From positions 3,724,001 through 3,788,000 of the forward strand of contig NZ_CP085636.1 of NCBI RefSeq assembly GCF_027571385.1: DNA of 64,000 nucleotides. The letters run 5' to 3'. This stretch comes from Shewanella sp. MTB7 (GTDB lineage: Bacteria; Pseudomonadota; Gammaproteobacteria; Enterobacterales; Shewanellaceae). Shown here piece after piece: positions 1 to 7,813 of the stretch; the first letter of the stretch is position 1; each line of letters opens with the position of its first letter. The translations under genes were made by a program, and so were the position numbers. The notes under the pieces are model-generated. The model was not told where the DNA came from. It made no database searches and saw nothing but the letters and a program-made list of their open reading frames with translations.

Positions 1-1130
1 AACTCAACATATTGCGCCTTTTCAAAACCTCGGCTCTGACCAATGGATGCCACATCAACCCCAAGCAACTTAAGCTTAGTGCTCATATCAGCCCCTTTAA
101 ACGATGTCACCTCTTTCCCTGACACTTTGGCCACTAGATGAGAGATGGCTGTACGTGCCATCTGATAACCAGGGGCAACTAAGCCAAAAATCTGCTGTTG
201 CCAAAGAGCACACTCACCGATGGCATAAACATCGCCATCAGACGTTAAGCAATGATCATCAATCACGATCCCGCCCCGCTCACCCACCTCGATACCACAA
301 GATTTCGCTAAACTATCCTGAGGACGTATTCCGGCTGAGAAGACAATTAAATCGGTTTCTAAATAGCTATCGTCATTGAAGGTCATGCGATGGAATGAAT
401 CCTCACCATCAATGATTCCTGTGGTCGCTTTACTGGTATGCACTGAAACACCCAGCTCTTCAATTTTATGACATAGAAGCTCCCCCGCCTTATCGTTCAA
501 TTGAACCGGCATCAACTGAGGAGCAAACTCAACAACATGGGTGTCTAGCCCTAATGTAAGCAACGCATTAGCCGCTTCAAGTCCCAATAGACCTCCACCA
601 ATAACAACTCCTGAGGTGGCATTTTCTGCCGCGACTTGGATCTGCTGCAGATCATCGATGGTGCGATAAACCATACAATGCTGACGTTCCTTCCCCTCAA
701 TCGGCGGCACAAAGGGATAGGAACCCGTTGCGAGAACCAATTTGTCATAAAAACAGAAATCACCATCTGCGGTATGCAGGCATTTATTGTCAACATCCAA
801 ACGCACAACGTCTTTACCTAAGTGAAGCTTAATCCCTTTAGCTTGATAAGCCTCGACACTTGCCAGCATCAAGGCATCCGCGCTACCGGATTCAAAATAT
901 TTAGATAGCTGTACCCTGTCATAGGCTGGCAAGCTTTCAGCACCAAAAACCTCAACTTGATATCTCTCATTTAGACCTTGCTCACAAAGCTGTTCTATAA
1001 AGTGGTGACCTACCATGCCATTACCAACAATCAGTAACTTGGGCTTTAGATCACCATCATCTCCGCTACATTCTCTGTTTAGCATTTGAGTTGTTTGTAT
1101 CCATCCCATCGACCAGTCCCCACTTTTCAT
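1..1130 (-). CDS. nirB: Nitrite reductase [NAD(P)H] large subunit, N-terminal part (runs off left edge)
   Basis: About 376 residues are visible and the 3' part lies outside the window. The visible part is the FAD/NAD(P)H-binding region. It has a first Rossmann motif (LLIVGNGMVG), an ATGSYPFVPPI segment, a second dinucleotide motif (VVIGGGLLGLEAANALL) and a KLLGVDVASIG segment typical of NirB. The family reduces nitrite to ammonium in the cytoplasm with siroheme and a 4Fe-4S cluster in the C-terminal half, which cannot be seen here. The start at 1130 (ATGAAAAGT, preceded by AAGAG) is chosen because it lies just after a terminator hairpin; ATGs at 1106 and 1085 are possible. It is downstream of cobA, which makes the siroheme precursor, and of nasT. 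Confidence 0.88.
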   Translation of the reverse strand, partial: MKSGDWSMGWIQTTQMLNRECSGDDGDLKPKLLIVGNGMVGHHFIEQLCEQGLNERYQVEVFGAESLPAYDRVQLSKYFESGSADALMLASVEAYQAKGIKLHLGKDVVRLDVDNKCLHTADGDFCFYDKLVLATGSYPFVPPIEGKERQHCMVYRTIDDLQQIQVAAENATSGVVIGGGLLGLEAANALLTLGLDTHVVEFAPQLMPVQLNDKAGELLCHKIEELGVSVHTSKATTGIIDGEDSFHRMTFNDDSYLETDLIVFSAGIRPQDSLAKSCGIEVGERGGIVIDDHCLTSDGDVYAIGECALWQQQIFGLVAPGYQMARTAISHLVAKVSGKEVTSFKGADMSTKLKLLGVDVASIGQSRGFEKAQYVE

Positions 1131-1140
1131 TGCTACTCTT

Positions 1141-1180
1141 AAAACAAAAGCGCCATGCTCCCTCAAGGGGAATATGGCGC
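1141..1180 (-). terminator. Intrinsic terminator in the nirB leader (putative NasT antitermination target)
   Basis: On the minus strand, arms GCGCCAT (1180-1174) and ATGGCGC (1156-1150) enclose an inner CCC-TTGA-GGG stem and are followed at once by TTTTGTTTT (1149-1141). This is a textbook Rho-independent terminator only about 11 bases before the nirB start. A terminator in front of a gene, with the ANTAR regulator gene nasT directly upstream, points to transcription antitermination as the induction switch. The link to NasT is inference. Confidence 0.75.
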
Positions 1181-1233
1181 CATTGCCAATAAATTCTAAT
1201 TTTCATTTCAAAATAAAACGCTAAGACTAGGAA

Positions 1234-1249
1234 TGCTAAGCTTGTGCCA
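1234..1249 (-). promoter_or_regulatory. Candidate sigma-54 promoter for nirB leader
   Basis: Minus-strand TGGCACAAGCTTAGCA fits TGGCACGNNNNTTGCW with the GG and GC at the required spacing and two mismatches. A start point near 1222 would give a leader of about 90 nt that contains the terminator at 1141-1180. A TGCACCA half-site with a partial second arm (1343-1359) lies about 95 bp upstream, similar to the cobA and nasA promoters of this window. It is weaker than those two. Confidence 0.5.
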
Positions 1250-1342
1250 ATAAACACGACCATGTAATACATTGATTTAAAAGTGAATTAATAGCGTGTA
1301 TATATAAATAGGTAGAAAATTTATGCACAAATTAAGCCCCTG

Positions 1343-1359
1343 TGCACCAGAAATGAGCA
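1343..1359. promoter_or_regulatory. Putative NtrC-type upstream site of nirB
   Basis: TGCACCAGAAATGAGCA matches the left arm of the NtrC consensus (TGCACCA-N3-TGGTGCA) fully and four of seven bases of the right arm. It lies about 95 bp upstream of the sigma-54-like element at 1234-1249. An overlapping longer dyad, TGCACA-N11-TGTGCA (1324-1346), is also present; its meaning is unknown. Confidence 0.4.
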
Positions 1360-1414
1360 GATACTGAAGGGAGAAGTTAGAGGAAGAGTTTAAAGAGATT
1401 GATAATCATAGCGA

Positions 1415-1960
1415 TTAAGCGAGTTGTTCGATAAGCTGATCGAGTGAAATACCTTGCTTCATGGTTTGTGTCTGTAGCCATTTATGGGCTTGTGCTTCTG
1501 TTAACCCTTCGGCCTGTAACTTAGCTTTCACTTTCGCCATCTGTTTTTGCCCTCTTAGGGCGTTCTCCAGCGAGATAATCTTGTTAAGTTGCATATCCGC
1601 GCCTTCAAACCGCAACCTTGCCAGTTCAATGACACTCTTTAAGCGCGTCATCTCTAATTGCCCCGGCACGAATGTCACTCGACCACACGCAAGCAAGCAT
1701 TTAAGCGCCTCTTGTTGCCAATTCTGTGCACTCACTAACAAGGGAACGGCAGAAAACCTCATCAATCGATCAATGAAGGCTAAATATCTTTGTGATAACG
1801 ACGTTGTAAACAAGAGTAAAACATCATCACTGACGTTTAGGTTCATACGTTCAACCTCACTTAAGCGGTTAATAAAAATCAACTCTGTTTTGCCTCCAAA
1901 AATTGACGATAACGCATCAGAGTCAACTGAGCTGCCTTCAGATATTACAATGAGTCGCAT
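1415..1960 (-). CDS. nasT: NasT-like ANTAR-domain antitermination regulator
   Basis: 181 residues. The C-terminal third (about 130-180) has the three-helix ANTAR pattern (AKVKAKLQAEGLTEAQAHKW), an RNA-binding domain that binds paired hairpins and stops transcription termination. The N-terminal half resembles a receiver domain but lacks the acidic pocket (it begins MRLIVISEG) and shows no clear phospho-acceptor Asp, so it is probably a pseudo-receiver, as in NasT. NasT of other proteobacteria controls nitrate-assimilation genes with the nitrate sensor NasS; no nasS is seen here. The start abuts the stop of the TrpD2-like gene and has GAGGTGAG as ribosome site. The next gene downstream is nirB, whose leader carries a terminator. 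Confidence 0.82.
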   Translation of the reverse strand: MRLIVISEGSSVDSDALSSIFGGKTELIFINRLSEVERMNLNVSDDVLLLFTTSLSQRYLAFIDRLMRFSAVPLLVSAQNWQQEALKCLLACGRVTFVPGQLEMTRLKSVIELARLRFEGADMQLNKIISLENALRGQKQMAKVKAKLQAEGLTEAQAHKWLQTQTMKQGISLDQLIEQLA

Positions 1961-3112
1961 CTAACTCACCTCCAACTCAATGTCTGTTTTCATCTCTTTA
2001 GCTCGACAAGTTCTTCCTTGCCACGCATTTAACGCTTGCTTATCGGACTCCTCCACACAGCGATTACGTCCCTTAAGCAGGTATATCGCCGATAAAGTGC
2101 TTAACACACTTGCTGTAGCCAATTGAGTGAGTTTATTACAGTCCTCTTTCAGTTCGCCGTTTAAGGGATCAAGCTTTCCTTTACACCAAAGCTCACTCAA
2201 CAGCATGTCAGCTTGCCCAGCATCACATCTTGTCTTGGATACGAGAGAGTTAATTCCAACTATGCCTACCAAACGTGTTGGAATAACAAGTCGCTGTTGA
2301 GTCTTTGCGGTAACAACTAATAGCTCAGTCGTAATCCGCGGATTAACCTCAGTTTCCCCCTGTACTCCTTTAAAAATACCTATATTCTGTTCACTATGAT
2401 GTTCTCCAGATAACCCCGCCATTGCTGCGGCCACCTGAGCGTGCACTTCATCGAGTCCAGGATGAAAGTAACTGCGTAGACTCACCGGAGCAGAGGAAGG
2501 ATTACAACAACGTATGGCTGTTTGAAACAAACTTCGCAGTCCAAGCTCCTGATGCAAAATCCGAAATTTTGCAACTAAAGGCGTTAAACAGTCGGCATCT
2601 AGATAACAGATCCCAACCTGGTCCAATGCCAGTTTTGCGCTTTCGGGTGATGTGACTATCGGGATCCCAAGCGATGTCACAAAATTGCCAATATGACGAC
2701 GGTGGGACAGCGAATAAGGATCTCCATGGAGCAAAACCCGCTCCCCTTCTCCAGCCAGCACCTTGGCAGCTAACAGTAACCAAGGTAGCATGTCTCGCTT
2801 TCCAGCATAGCAAGGCCAATCTATGCTAGCTCCAATCGTTTTCCACTGGGTATCCATCGTCGACTGAATACCTAAGGCGACGCCTGCTATTTCTGCAATA
2901 CTCTCTCCCCTAACTCGCATCAGCATCAGTGATGCCGCTAATTGCGCCCGCGTACCATAACCATGATTAAAACCTGTAATTAAAAATCTGGCTTCCTCAA
3001 GCATTAAGCTTCGAGCACCTTTCGCACCTCGTCCTAACGCTTTAACCAGCTGTTGATACTCTTGCTGCTTCAGTGAGGTTTCATCAGGTTCTGCTCCGCC
3101 AAGAGGGCCCAT
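1961..3112 (-). CDS. TrpD2/YbiB-like glycosyl (phosphoribosyl) transferase family protein
   Basis: About 383 residues, similar overall to the TrpD2/YbiB family, which shares the anthranilate phosphoribosyltransferase fold but does not complement tryptophan synthesis. YbiB of E. coli is a nucleic-acid-binding dimer. The N-terminal helical region (LASLMLMRVRGESIAEIAGV, about 60-80) and a degenerate phosphoribosyl-binding loop (LLHGDPYSLSHRR) are visible. The ATG at 3112 overlaps the cobA stop as TGATG; a TTG at 3115 is an alternative. It sits between cobA and nasT, so it is co-transcribed with nitrite-reduction genes. Its role there is unknown; a tryptophan role is not suggested by the context. 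Confidence 0.75.
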   Translation of the reverse strand: MGPLGGAEPDETSLKQQEYQQLVKALGRGAKGARSLMLEEARFLITGFNHGYGTRAQLAASLMLMRVRGESIAEIAGVALGIQSTMDTQWKTIGASIDWPCYAGKRDMLPWLLLAAKVLAGEGERVLLHGDPYSLSHRRHIGNFVTSLGIPIVTSPESAKLALDQVGICYLDADCLTPLVAKFRILHQELGLRSLFQTAIRCCNPSSAPVSLRSYFHPGLDEVHAQVAAAMAGLSGEHHSEQNIGIFKGVQGETEVNPRITTELLVVTAKTQQRLVIPTRLVGIVGINSLVSKTRCDAGQADMLLSELWCKGKLDPLNGELKEDCNKLTQLATASVLSTLSAIYLLKGRNRCVEESDKQALNAWQGRTCRAKEMKTDIELEVS

Positions 3113-4014
3113 CAAAATTGTGACTTAGCGAAGCTTCTCGCACCATGTTTAACGGTAATAGCTTCAGAGGCAAGGGCTTCAACAGTAAGCGCATCAGTTG
3201 TTGTAGCTAACGAGCTCATCTCTCCAATTCCGTCCATCAGTTCAGATAATGCCAACCCAACACTCACCACCTCTCCCACAATCATCAACGTCGGACCATC
3301 AGCTTGAATACGCCTAGCAACTTCAGCCATAGTGCCGAGGCTCGCATAAGTCACTTGTTGATTCACTCTCGCCCCATTACTGATAAACACCATTGGCAAT
3401 TCAGTGCTCGCCCCTGCATCAAGTAAACTTTGTACAATGCTGTCAGACTGCTCTTTGCCCATATAGAAAACCAAGGTCGTTTCAGCCATCAACAGCGAAC
3501 GCCAACTGTGACCCGTGTTATCGAACACCCTGCCGGTAACCATGGTCACAGAGCGAGCAACACCTCGATGTGTTAAAGGAATACCTGCACTCGCAGCACA
3601 GCCAAGTGCCGCAGTCACGCCAGGAATGAACTCACTCTTAATGCCATTCTCAGCAAGGTATATCGCCTCTTCACAACCACGACCAAATACATTGGGATCT
3701 CCCCCTTTAAGGCGGACGACATCCCCTCCTTTTTTGGCAGAGTTAACGAGCAGTGCATTAATCTCGTCTTGCTTAGCACTTGGCTGACCGCAACGCTTTC
3801 CCACAAAGTGCATCACGCATCGATTTGATGCCAATGCCAAGATATCCTCACACACTAAACTGTCATAGATAATGACATCAGCATTGCTAATATATCGCGC
3901 CGCTTTGAGTGTCAATAACTCCACATCGCCACAACCCGCCCCCACAATAGCCACTGTTGAAGGAGTGCTAGCAAATTGATTTAAGCCGAATTCAATCACG
4001 TTTGTCATTTTCAC
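3112..4014 (-). CDS. cobA: Uroporphyrinogen-III C-methyltransferase (siroheme branch)
   Basis: 300 residues. SUMT methylates uroporphyrinogen III at C2 and C7 with S-adenosylmethionine to give precorrin-2, the precursor of siroheme and cobalamin. The N-terminal VAIVGAGCGDVELLTLKA signature, the RLKGGDPNVFGRG motif and GVTAALGCAASAGIPLTHR are the family hallmarks. It is a stand-alone SUMT without the CysG oxidase/chelatase domain, so later steps must come from elsewhere. It is first in the operon with a TrpD2-like gene, nasT and nirB, which fits siroheme supply to nitrite reductase. GTG at 4014 (GGAGGT 5 bases upstream) is used; ATG at 4008 is an alternative. A sigma-54 promoter lies about 90 bp upstream. 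Confidence 0.93.
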   Translation of the reverse strand: MKMTNVIEFGLNQFASTPSTVAIVGAGCGDVELLTLKAARYISNADVIIYDSLVCEDILALASNRCVMHFVGKRCGQPSAKQDEINALLVNSAKKGGDVVRLKGGDPNVFGRGCEEAIYLAENGIKSEFIPGVTAALGCAASAGIPLTHRGVARSVTMVTGRVFDNTGHSWRSLLMAETTLVFYMGKEQSDSIVQSLLDAGASTELPMVFISNGARVNQQVTYASLGTMAEVARRIQADGPTLMIVGEVVSVGLALSELMDGIGEMSSLATTTDALTVEALASEAITVKHGARSFAKSQF

Positions 4015-4100
4015 ACCGCACCTCCAGAAAGTTCATAGGGTAATTAATCTATACAACACGCTTTATCTAAAATGCTTACAGCACGATAATCCAAAGGTGT

Positions 4101-4116
4101 TGCAACCCTCTTGCCA
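4101..4116 (-). promoter_or_regulatory. Sigma-54 (RpoN) promoter of the cobA-trpD2-nasT-nirB operon
   Basis: Minus-strand TGGCAAGAGGGTTGCA matches the -24/-12 consensus TGGCACGNNNNTTGCW at every position but one, with correct GG-GC spacing. The predicted start near 4089 lies about 75 bp before the cobA start. Such promoters need an enhancer-binding protein; for nitrogen assimilation NtrC is the usual one. Confidence 0.75.
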
Positions 4117-4188
4117 CTAGTTAACCTTTTGATTTTAAATTGAATAATAAAATATACAATTATATTGTTGGTGGTTTGAGCAGCAAGA

Positions 4189-4216
4189 GTGCAAGGTTTT
4201 GCACCAAAAAAGATCA
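4189..4216. promoter_or_regulatory. Upstream dyad and TGCACCA half-site of the cobA promoter
   Basis: GTGCAA-GGTT-TTGCAC (4189-4204) is a perfect inverted repeat and runs into TGCACCAAAAAAGATCA (4200-4216), which has a full NtrC left arm and a poor right arm. It lies about 85 bp upstream of the -24/-12 element, a usual distance for an enhancer-binding site. The same half-site is found at a like distance at the nasA promoter. Confidence 0.45.
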
Positions 4217-4274
4217 GCGGGGAAAACACAGCAGTGATGAACCAAACGATAAACAAGCTCAAATGGGCAGATAC

Positions 4275-4302
4275 AAAAATGCCAGCAAATGCTGGCATTT
4301 TT
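4275..4302 (-). terminator. Terminator downstream of cctA
   Basis: Arms AAAAATGCCAGC and GCTGGCATTTTT with loop AAAT, giving a T-run on both strands. It lies 27 bp past the cctA stop. It can end transcription in either direction. Confidence 0.85.
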
Positions 4303-4328
4303 CAAATCTAATGGTTACATCACAACCA

Positions 4329-4673
4329 CTACTTAAGTAAAGCCTCAGATGTACGGCCATCATCATGGCAACTATCACAAGTTGGCTTTTCACCTACACT
4401 CATGTCGTGAGGCGCATGACAGTCAGCACACATCAGATTGCCATCATGTGGCTGGTGAACGGCGTCCATCTCAGCCAAAGTTCCATGACAACTTTGGCAC
4501 TGCTCAAACTCATAGGCACCATCTGCAGATGGCTCACCATCAGCATGACACGCTTCACACCCATCCATCTCAGCATGCATCTCTGCTAACTCTTGTGGTT
4601 CAGCCATCGCAACCGGAGATAACGCTAACGTAGCTAAAACTGCACCGAATAACACACTCAAAAATTTACTCAT
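4329..4673 (-). CDS. cctA: Small tetraheme cytochrome c (periplasmic)
   Basis: 114 residues with a signal peptide (hydrophobic core about 5-20, cleavage near AMA-EP). It has four CXXCH heme sites: CEACH, CQSCH, CADCH and CDSCH. The spacing and the [14 protein letters not shown] and [18 protein letters not shown] segments match the Shewanella small tetraheme cytochrome, an abundant periplasmic electron shuttle between the inner-membrane quinol oxidase CymA and terminal reductases. ATG at 4673 is preferred; a GTG at 4676 is also in frame with AAGGA upstream. It is a single-gene unit with a terminator after it. An upstream TGTGA-N6-TCAAA site suggests Crp/FNR-type control. Confidence 0.95.
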   Translation of the reverse strand: MSKFLSVLFGAVLATLALSPVAMAEPQELAEMHAEMDGCEACHADGEPSADGAYEFEQCQSCHGTLAEMDAVHQPHDGNLMCADCHAPHDMSVGEKPTCDSCHDDGRTSEALLK

Positions 4674-4835
4674 CACAATAATATCCTTTTAATAGAACTG
4701 CATAGTAAAGTTTTATATTAAGTAACTTCATCTTGCAACCTAAAACCCTAGCACGATATTGCATAAAACAGCTTAAGAAATACAATTTCGCAACCTTATA
4801 TTAATGAGACCTTATCAACTCCGGCAGTAATTAAA

Positions 4836-4851
4836 TGTGATCTCTATCAAA
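4836..4851. promoter_or_regulatory. Candidate Crp/EtrA(FNR)-type site upstream of cctA
   Basis: TGTGATCTCTATCAAA fits the Crp palindrome TGTGA-N6-TCACA with one mismatch, and the FNR pattern TTGAT-N4-ATCAA also with one mismatch. It lies about 165 bp upstream of the cctA start. Crp and EtrA control anaerobic respiration in Shewanella. Confidence 0.45.
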
Positions 4852-4921
4852 TATATCCCTAAGTATCTGATTCATATTCAAAGTGAGGTTAAAACTAAAC
4901 TAACGGATACTTTTCAAGCAC

Positions 4922-4950
4922 AAAAAAACGGGAACCTAAGTTCCCGTTTT
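4922..4950 (-). terminator. Terminator downstream of htpX
   Basis: Stem AACGGGAAC / GTTCCCGTT with loop CTAA, followed on the minus strand by a run of seven T. It lies after the tandem copies of the htpX tail, so those copies are probably within the htpX transcript. Confidence 0.8.
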
Positions 4951-4972
4951 AATTTACTGATATCTCTATTTT

Positions 4973-5163
4973 TAGCTATTACGTAAGGCAGCAATACGCT
5001 TTTCTAGAGGTGCGTGCTGACATCATTAGTTTAGACACTCTCTATTTTCTAGCTATTACGTAAAGCAGCTATACGCTTTTCTAGGGGTGCGTGCTGACAT
5101 CATTAGTTCAGACACTCTCTATTTTCTAGCTATTACGTAAAGCAGCTATACGCTTTTCTAGGG
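4973..5163 (-). repeat. 77-bp tandem repeats of the htpX 3' end
   Basis: The block starting TAGCTATTACGTAA recurs at 4973, 5050 and 5127, an exact 77-bp period. The third copy is the true htpX end, coding [12 protein letters not shown] and the stop. The two outer copies are downstream of the stop, in the 3' untranslated region. They still encode the same 12 residues plus stop but are cut off upstream by an in-frame TGA, so they have no start. The outermost copy has diverged slightly from the middle one (GGCAGCAATACG against AAGCAGCTATACG). Confidence 0.9.
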
Positions 5164-5986
5164 GTGGATGACTCATCATAAAATCAGACATAGATCGCTT
5201 ACCAGTGATACCAAGTGCTGACATTTGCGCAGGTAAAGCACCGGTTTCAGGGCCTTGGCGTAAACGCTCAAGTGCAGCAATCATCTTCTCTTTCCCTGCA
5301 AGTTTAGCAGCGCCTTCATCGGCCTTGAACTCACGAATACGTGAGAAGTAGGCCACGATCATAGAAGCTAAGATACCAAATAGCATATCAAGTACGAACA
5401 CTACGCCCATGTAGGCGAACATACCTAGGCCTTCACCCTCTTCGTCATTACTTGAAACGAAATTATCAATAATACCCGCGACGACGCGTGCAGCAAAAAT
5501 AACAAACGTGTTCACCACACCTTGAATTAACGTCAGGGTAACCATGTCACCATTAGCAATATGGCTCACTTCATGGGCAAGTACACCTTCAATCTCGTCT
5601 TGCGTCATGCCGTAAAGCAATCCGCTACTGACGGCGACTAATGCTTTGTCTTTGCTTGGGCCGGTGGCAAAAGCGTTCAATTCAGCAGACTGGTAGATAG
5701 CCACTTCAGGCATCTTAATACCAACTTGCTCAGCTTGACGAGCCACTGTCTCAACCAACCAACGCTCTGTACTATCACGAGGCGTGGTGATCACTTCACA
5801 ACCCATGGTTTTCTTAGCCATCCACTTAGAGATAGCTAAACTGAGGAAAGCACCGCCGAAACCAAAGATAGCGGCGAACACTAACAGTCCACCCATGGTT
5901 GAAGTGTTTACACCCAGTAGTGACATCACAATAGAGGCCACAAGTAAGATTGCAAGGTTAGTCGCAATCAATAAAAAAATACGCAT
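5126..5986 (-). CDS. htpX: Membrane zinc metalloprotease HtpX
   Basis: 286 residues, close to the family's usual size. It has two N-terminal membrane segments (about 4-25 and 32-55), the catalytic zinc motif HEVSH in [13 protein letters not shown] (about 140), two more hydrophobic segments (about 155-210), and the third ligand region [14 protein letters not shown]. HtpX degrades damaged membrane proteins at the cytoplasmic face together with FtsH. Start ATG at 5986. It is monocistronic. Its last 12 codons are repeated in tandem downstream of the stop. Confidence 0.95.
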   Translation of the reverse strand: MRIFLLIATNLAILLVASIVMSLLGVNTSTMGGLLVFAAIFGFGGAFLSLAISKWMAKKTMGCEVITTPRDSTERWLVETVARQAEQVGIKMPEVAIYQSAELNAFATGPSKDKALVAVSSGLLYGMTQDEIEGVLAHEVSHIANGDMVTLTLIQGVVNTFVIFAARVVAGIIDNFVSSNDEEGEGLGMFAYMGVVFVLDMLFGILASMIVAYFSRIREFKADEGAAKLAGKEKMIAALERLRQGPETGALPAQMSALGITGKRSMSDFMMSHPPLEKRIAALRNS

Positions 5987-6258
5987 TAATTAAGCTCCAG
6001 TTGGGTACATGAGTACCAGATTTTTACATTCTTAAAGACATAATATGTCCTAAAAGCGAAAATTCAAGTGAGAAACGTAAAAATAGTGTCGACTAACCTT
6101 TAGATGGTCATAATCAACTCAGTTCGAACTTGCTTTAAACTCGCTAAAAATAAAGAAGATGCAGTCTAGAAGCCTTATATTAAGCCAGTCTTAAAAAAAT
6201 GGGAGGGTCTCATGTTAAGCGATAAAAAGGCCATTAAACTTTGTTCATCCTTTAATAC

Positions 6259-6936
6259 TTAAGCAGTGATATTTGATAGGTAACGACGTGCCATCTCAGC
6301 ACTAGCTGTGTTTAAGTGTGGAATAATACCAATACAAGTGGCGGTCATCATTTGATCTAGACTGGCAATATTGTCTTCAAGACAAGCAGTATCAGGATCG
6401 ACGATATTACCCACCCAACCCGCAATCTTTACACCGTCGGCTAAAATTGCTTCTTGGGTCAAAATAGCATGATTTAAGCAGCCTAGTTTGATGCCCACGA
6501 CGAGGATAACCGGTAAAGAAAGTTGTTGAACGACTTGTGATAAGTAACCACCATCGCCCAATGGCAAGCGCCATCCTCCAGCCCCTTCCACAAGACAAAA
6601 ATCATGTTCATCAACCAAAGACAAAGTAGGCGTCAGATGATTAAGTACACACTGCGCCGAGATATCCGTTCCTGTTTGCACAGCAGCAATATGCGGCGCG
6701 ATGGCTGGTTGAAATGAGATAGGGTTCACTTGAGAATAAGTTAACTCAATACTCGATTGTGAAATTAAGCTGAGCGCGTCTGAATTTCTTAGTCCTGAAA
6801 CCGTCTCCTCACAGCCTGAAGCGATAGGTTTTAAACCTAAGGTCTTTTTACCTTGATGCTTTGCCTGACAAAGCAGCGCCGATGAGACCAAGGTTTTTCC
6901 ACAGTCCGTATCCGTACCTGTGACGAAATAGATCAT
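6259..6936 (-). CDS. bioD: Dethiobiotin synthetase
   Basis: 225 residues. The P-loop GTDTDCGKT (about 7-15) and the acid motif EGAGGWRLPL (about 115) are family hallmarks. The enzyme uses ATP and CO2 to close the ureido ring of 7,8-diaminopelargonate. It begins 3 bp after the bioC stop and is last in the bioB-bioF-bioC-bioD run. Confidence 0.94.
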   Translation of the reverse strand: MIYFVTGTDTDCGKTLVSSALLCQAKHQGKKTLGLKPIASGCEETVSGLRNSDALSLISQSSIELTYSQVNPISFQPAIAPHIAAVQTGTDISAQCVLNHLTPTLSLVDEHDFCLVEGAGGWRLPLGDGGYLSQVVQQLSLPVILVVGIKLGCLNHAILTQEAILADGVKIAGWVGNIVDPDTACLEDNIASLDQMMTATCIGIIPHLNTASAEMARRYLSNITA

Positions 6937-6939
6937 CTG

Positions 6940-7740
6940 TTACCTTCTCTCAATATGTAATCGTGCAATCTGATAGGTCAAAGGTAACCCTTTTTCCTGT
7001 CGCATACTTTCAGCCTTGTCTAACAACTTCTGCCAATCACCTCGACCACGTATCCCACTGTTTGATACTGATTGACTCAAGTTTGATACTGAAGCATCAG
7101 CATGAATAGAAGCGCCGACGCCTTTAATTGAATAGAGCAATGCTTTTAAATCGTCAAAGCACACCGTAATAGCCTCGAGATTGGCCACCTTAATCAACCA
7201 AATCTCGGGATCAAACTGTGAAACAATGTCACTCAAACCTCTAAAGGAGTTAGCCCTAAAACCCAACGCTGTTAACTCAGGTAAACTGCCTTCTGCCACC
7301 ATGGCTAAGTGATAATCACCGCCGGATTTCAGTACCGACGCAGTGCTCGAAAAAGATTGCCTGATATCATCACACCACTGCAAAGCAAGATTGGAATACA
7401 CGGTATCGACAGTACCAGCAGGAAGGGGAATCACTTTGGCATTCGCACATATGGTTTCATATGCAGGAAACTGACTCGCCACTTGCTCAAGCATTCCTTG
7501 GGCAATATCAAGTGCAATCACTTTATCTAAATGTATAAAATCACTAAAATCTGTACCTGGACCACAACCAATATCGAGTAAAACCCCACTTGGGTTCATC
7601 TGGTTAAGCAGCTGCTGTGCAGACATTTTCTGTAAACTATTGTGCTGGGAGTAGGTTTTAGCTGCCGCTGAAAAACGCTCGGCTACAATACTGGCTTTCA
7701 TTTTATGTTTAACCCCATCACTCACTACTACGGGCCTCAT
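6940..7740 (-). CDS. bioC: Malonyl-[acyl carrier protein] O-methyltransferase BioC
   Basis: About 266 residues from the ATG at 7740. An upstream TTG (7764) and a downstream ATG (7701, MKASIVAERF, which lines up best with the family N-terminus) are alternatives. The methyltransferase motif I is VLLDIGCGPGTD, followed by VIALDIAQGMLEQ and VDTVYSNLALQWCDD. BioC methylates malonyl-ACP to start pimeloyl synthesis through the fatty-acid pathway. It is normally translated right after bioF, but here a 265-bp inverted-repeat element lies between them. Confidence 0.9.
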   Translation of the reverse strand: MRPVVVSDGVKHKMKASIVAERFSAAAKTYSQHNSLQKMSAQQLLNQMNPSGVLLDIGCGPGTDFSDFIHLDKVIALDIAQGMLEQVASQFPAYETICANAKVIPLPAGTVDTVYSNLALQWCDDIRQSFSSTASVLKSGGDYHLAMVAEGSLPELTALGFRANSFRGLSDIVSQFDPEIWLIKVANLEAITVCFDDLKALLYSIKGVGASIHADASVSNLSQSVSNSGIRGRGDWQKLLDKAESMRQEKGLPLTYQIARLHIERR

Positions 7741-7813
7741 CTCTACGCTCTCATCTAACAGCAAGTTTAATCATTAACGATTCTAAAACTTCAATTTTCA
7801 TGGATGTTATCTG

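Noticed and set aside
1066..1272. 68-residue ORF with hydrophobic N-terminus overlapping nirB's 5' end (minus strand)
   Set aside because: It runs straight through the strong terminator hairpin at 1141-1180 and overlaps the nirB start; it is more likely leader sequence than a gene. A leader peptide cannot be excluded.
4189..4204. GTGCAAGGTTTTGCAC considered as a classic NtrC site
   Set aside because: The arms face the opposite way (GTGCA...TGCAC) from the NtrC consensus (TGCAC...GTGCA). Only the adjoining TGCACCA half fits.
6180..6258. Sixteen-codon plus-strand ORF (MLSDKKAIKL) with a GGGAGG ribosome-like site
   Set aside because: Too short and no support beyond a Shine-Dalgarno match.
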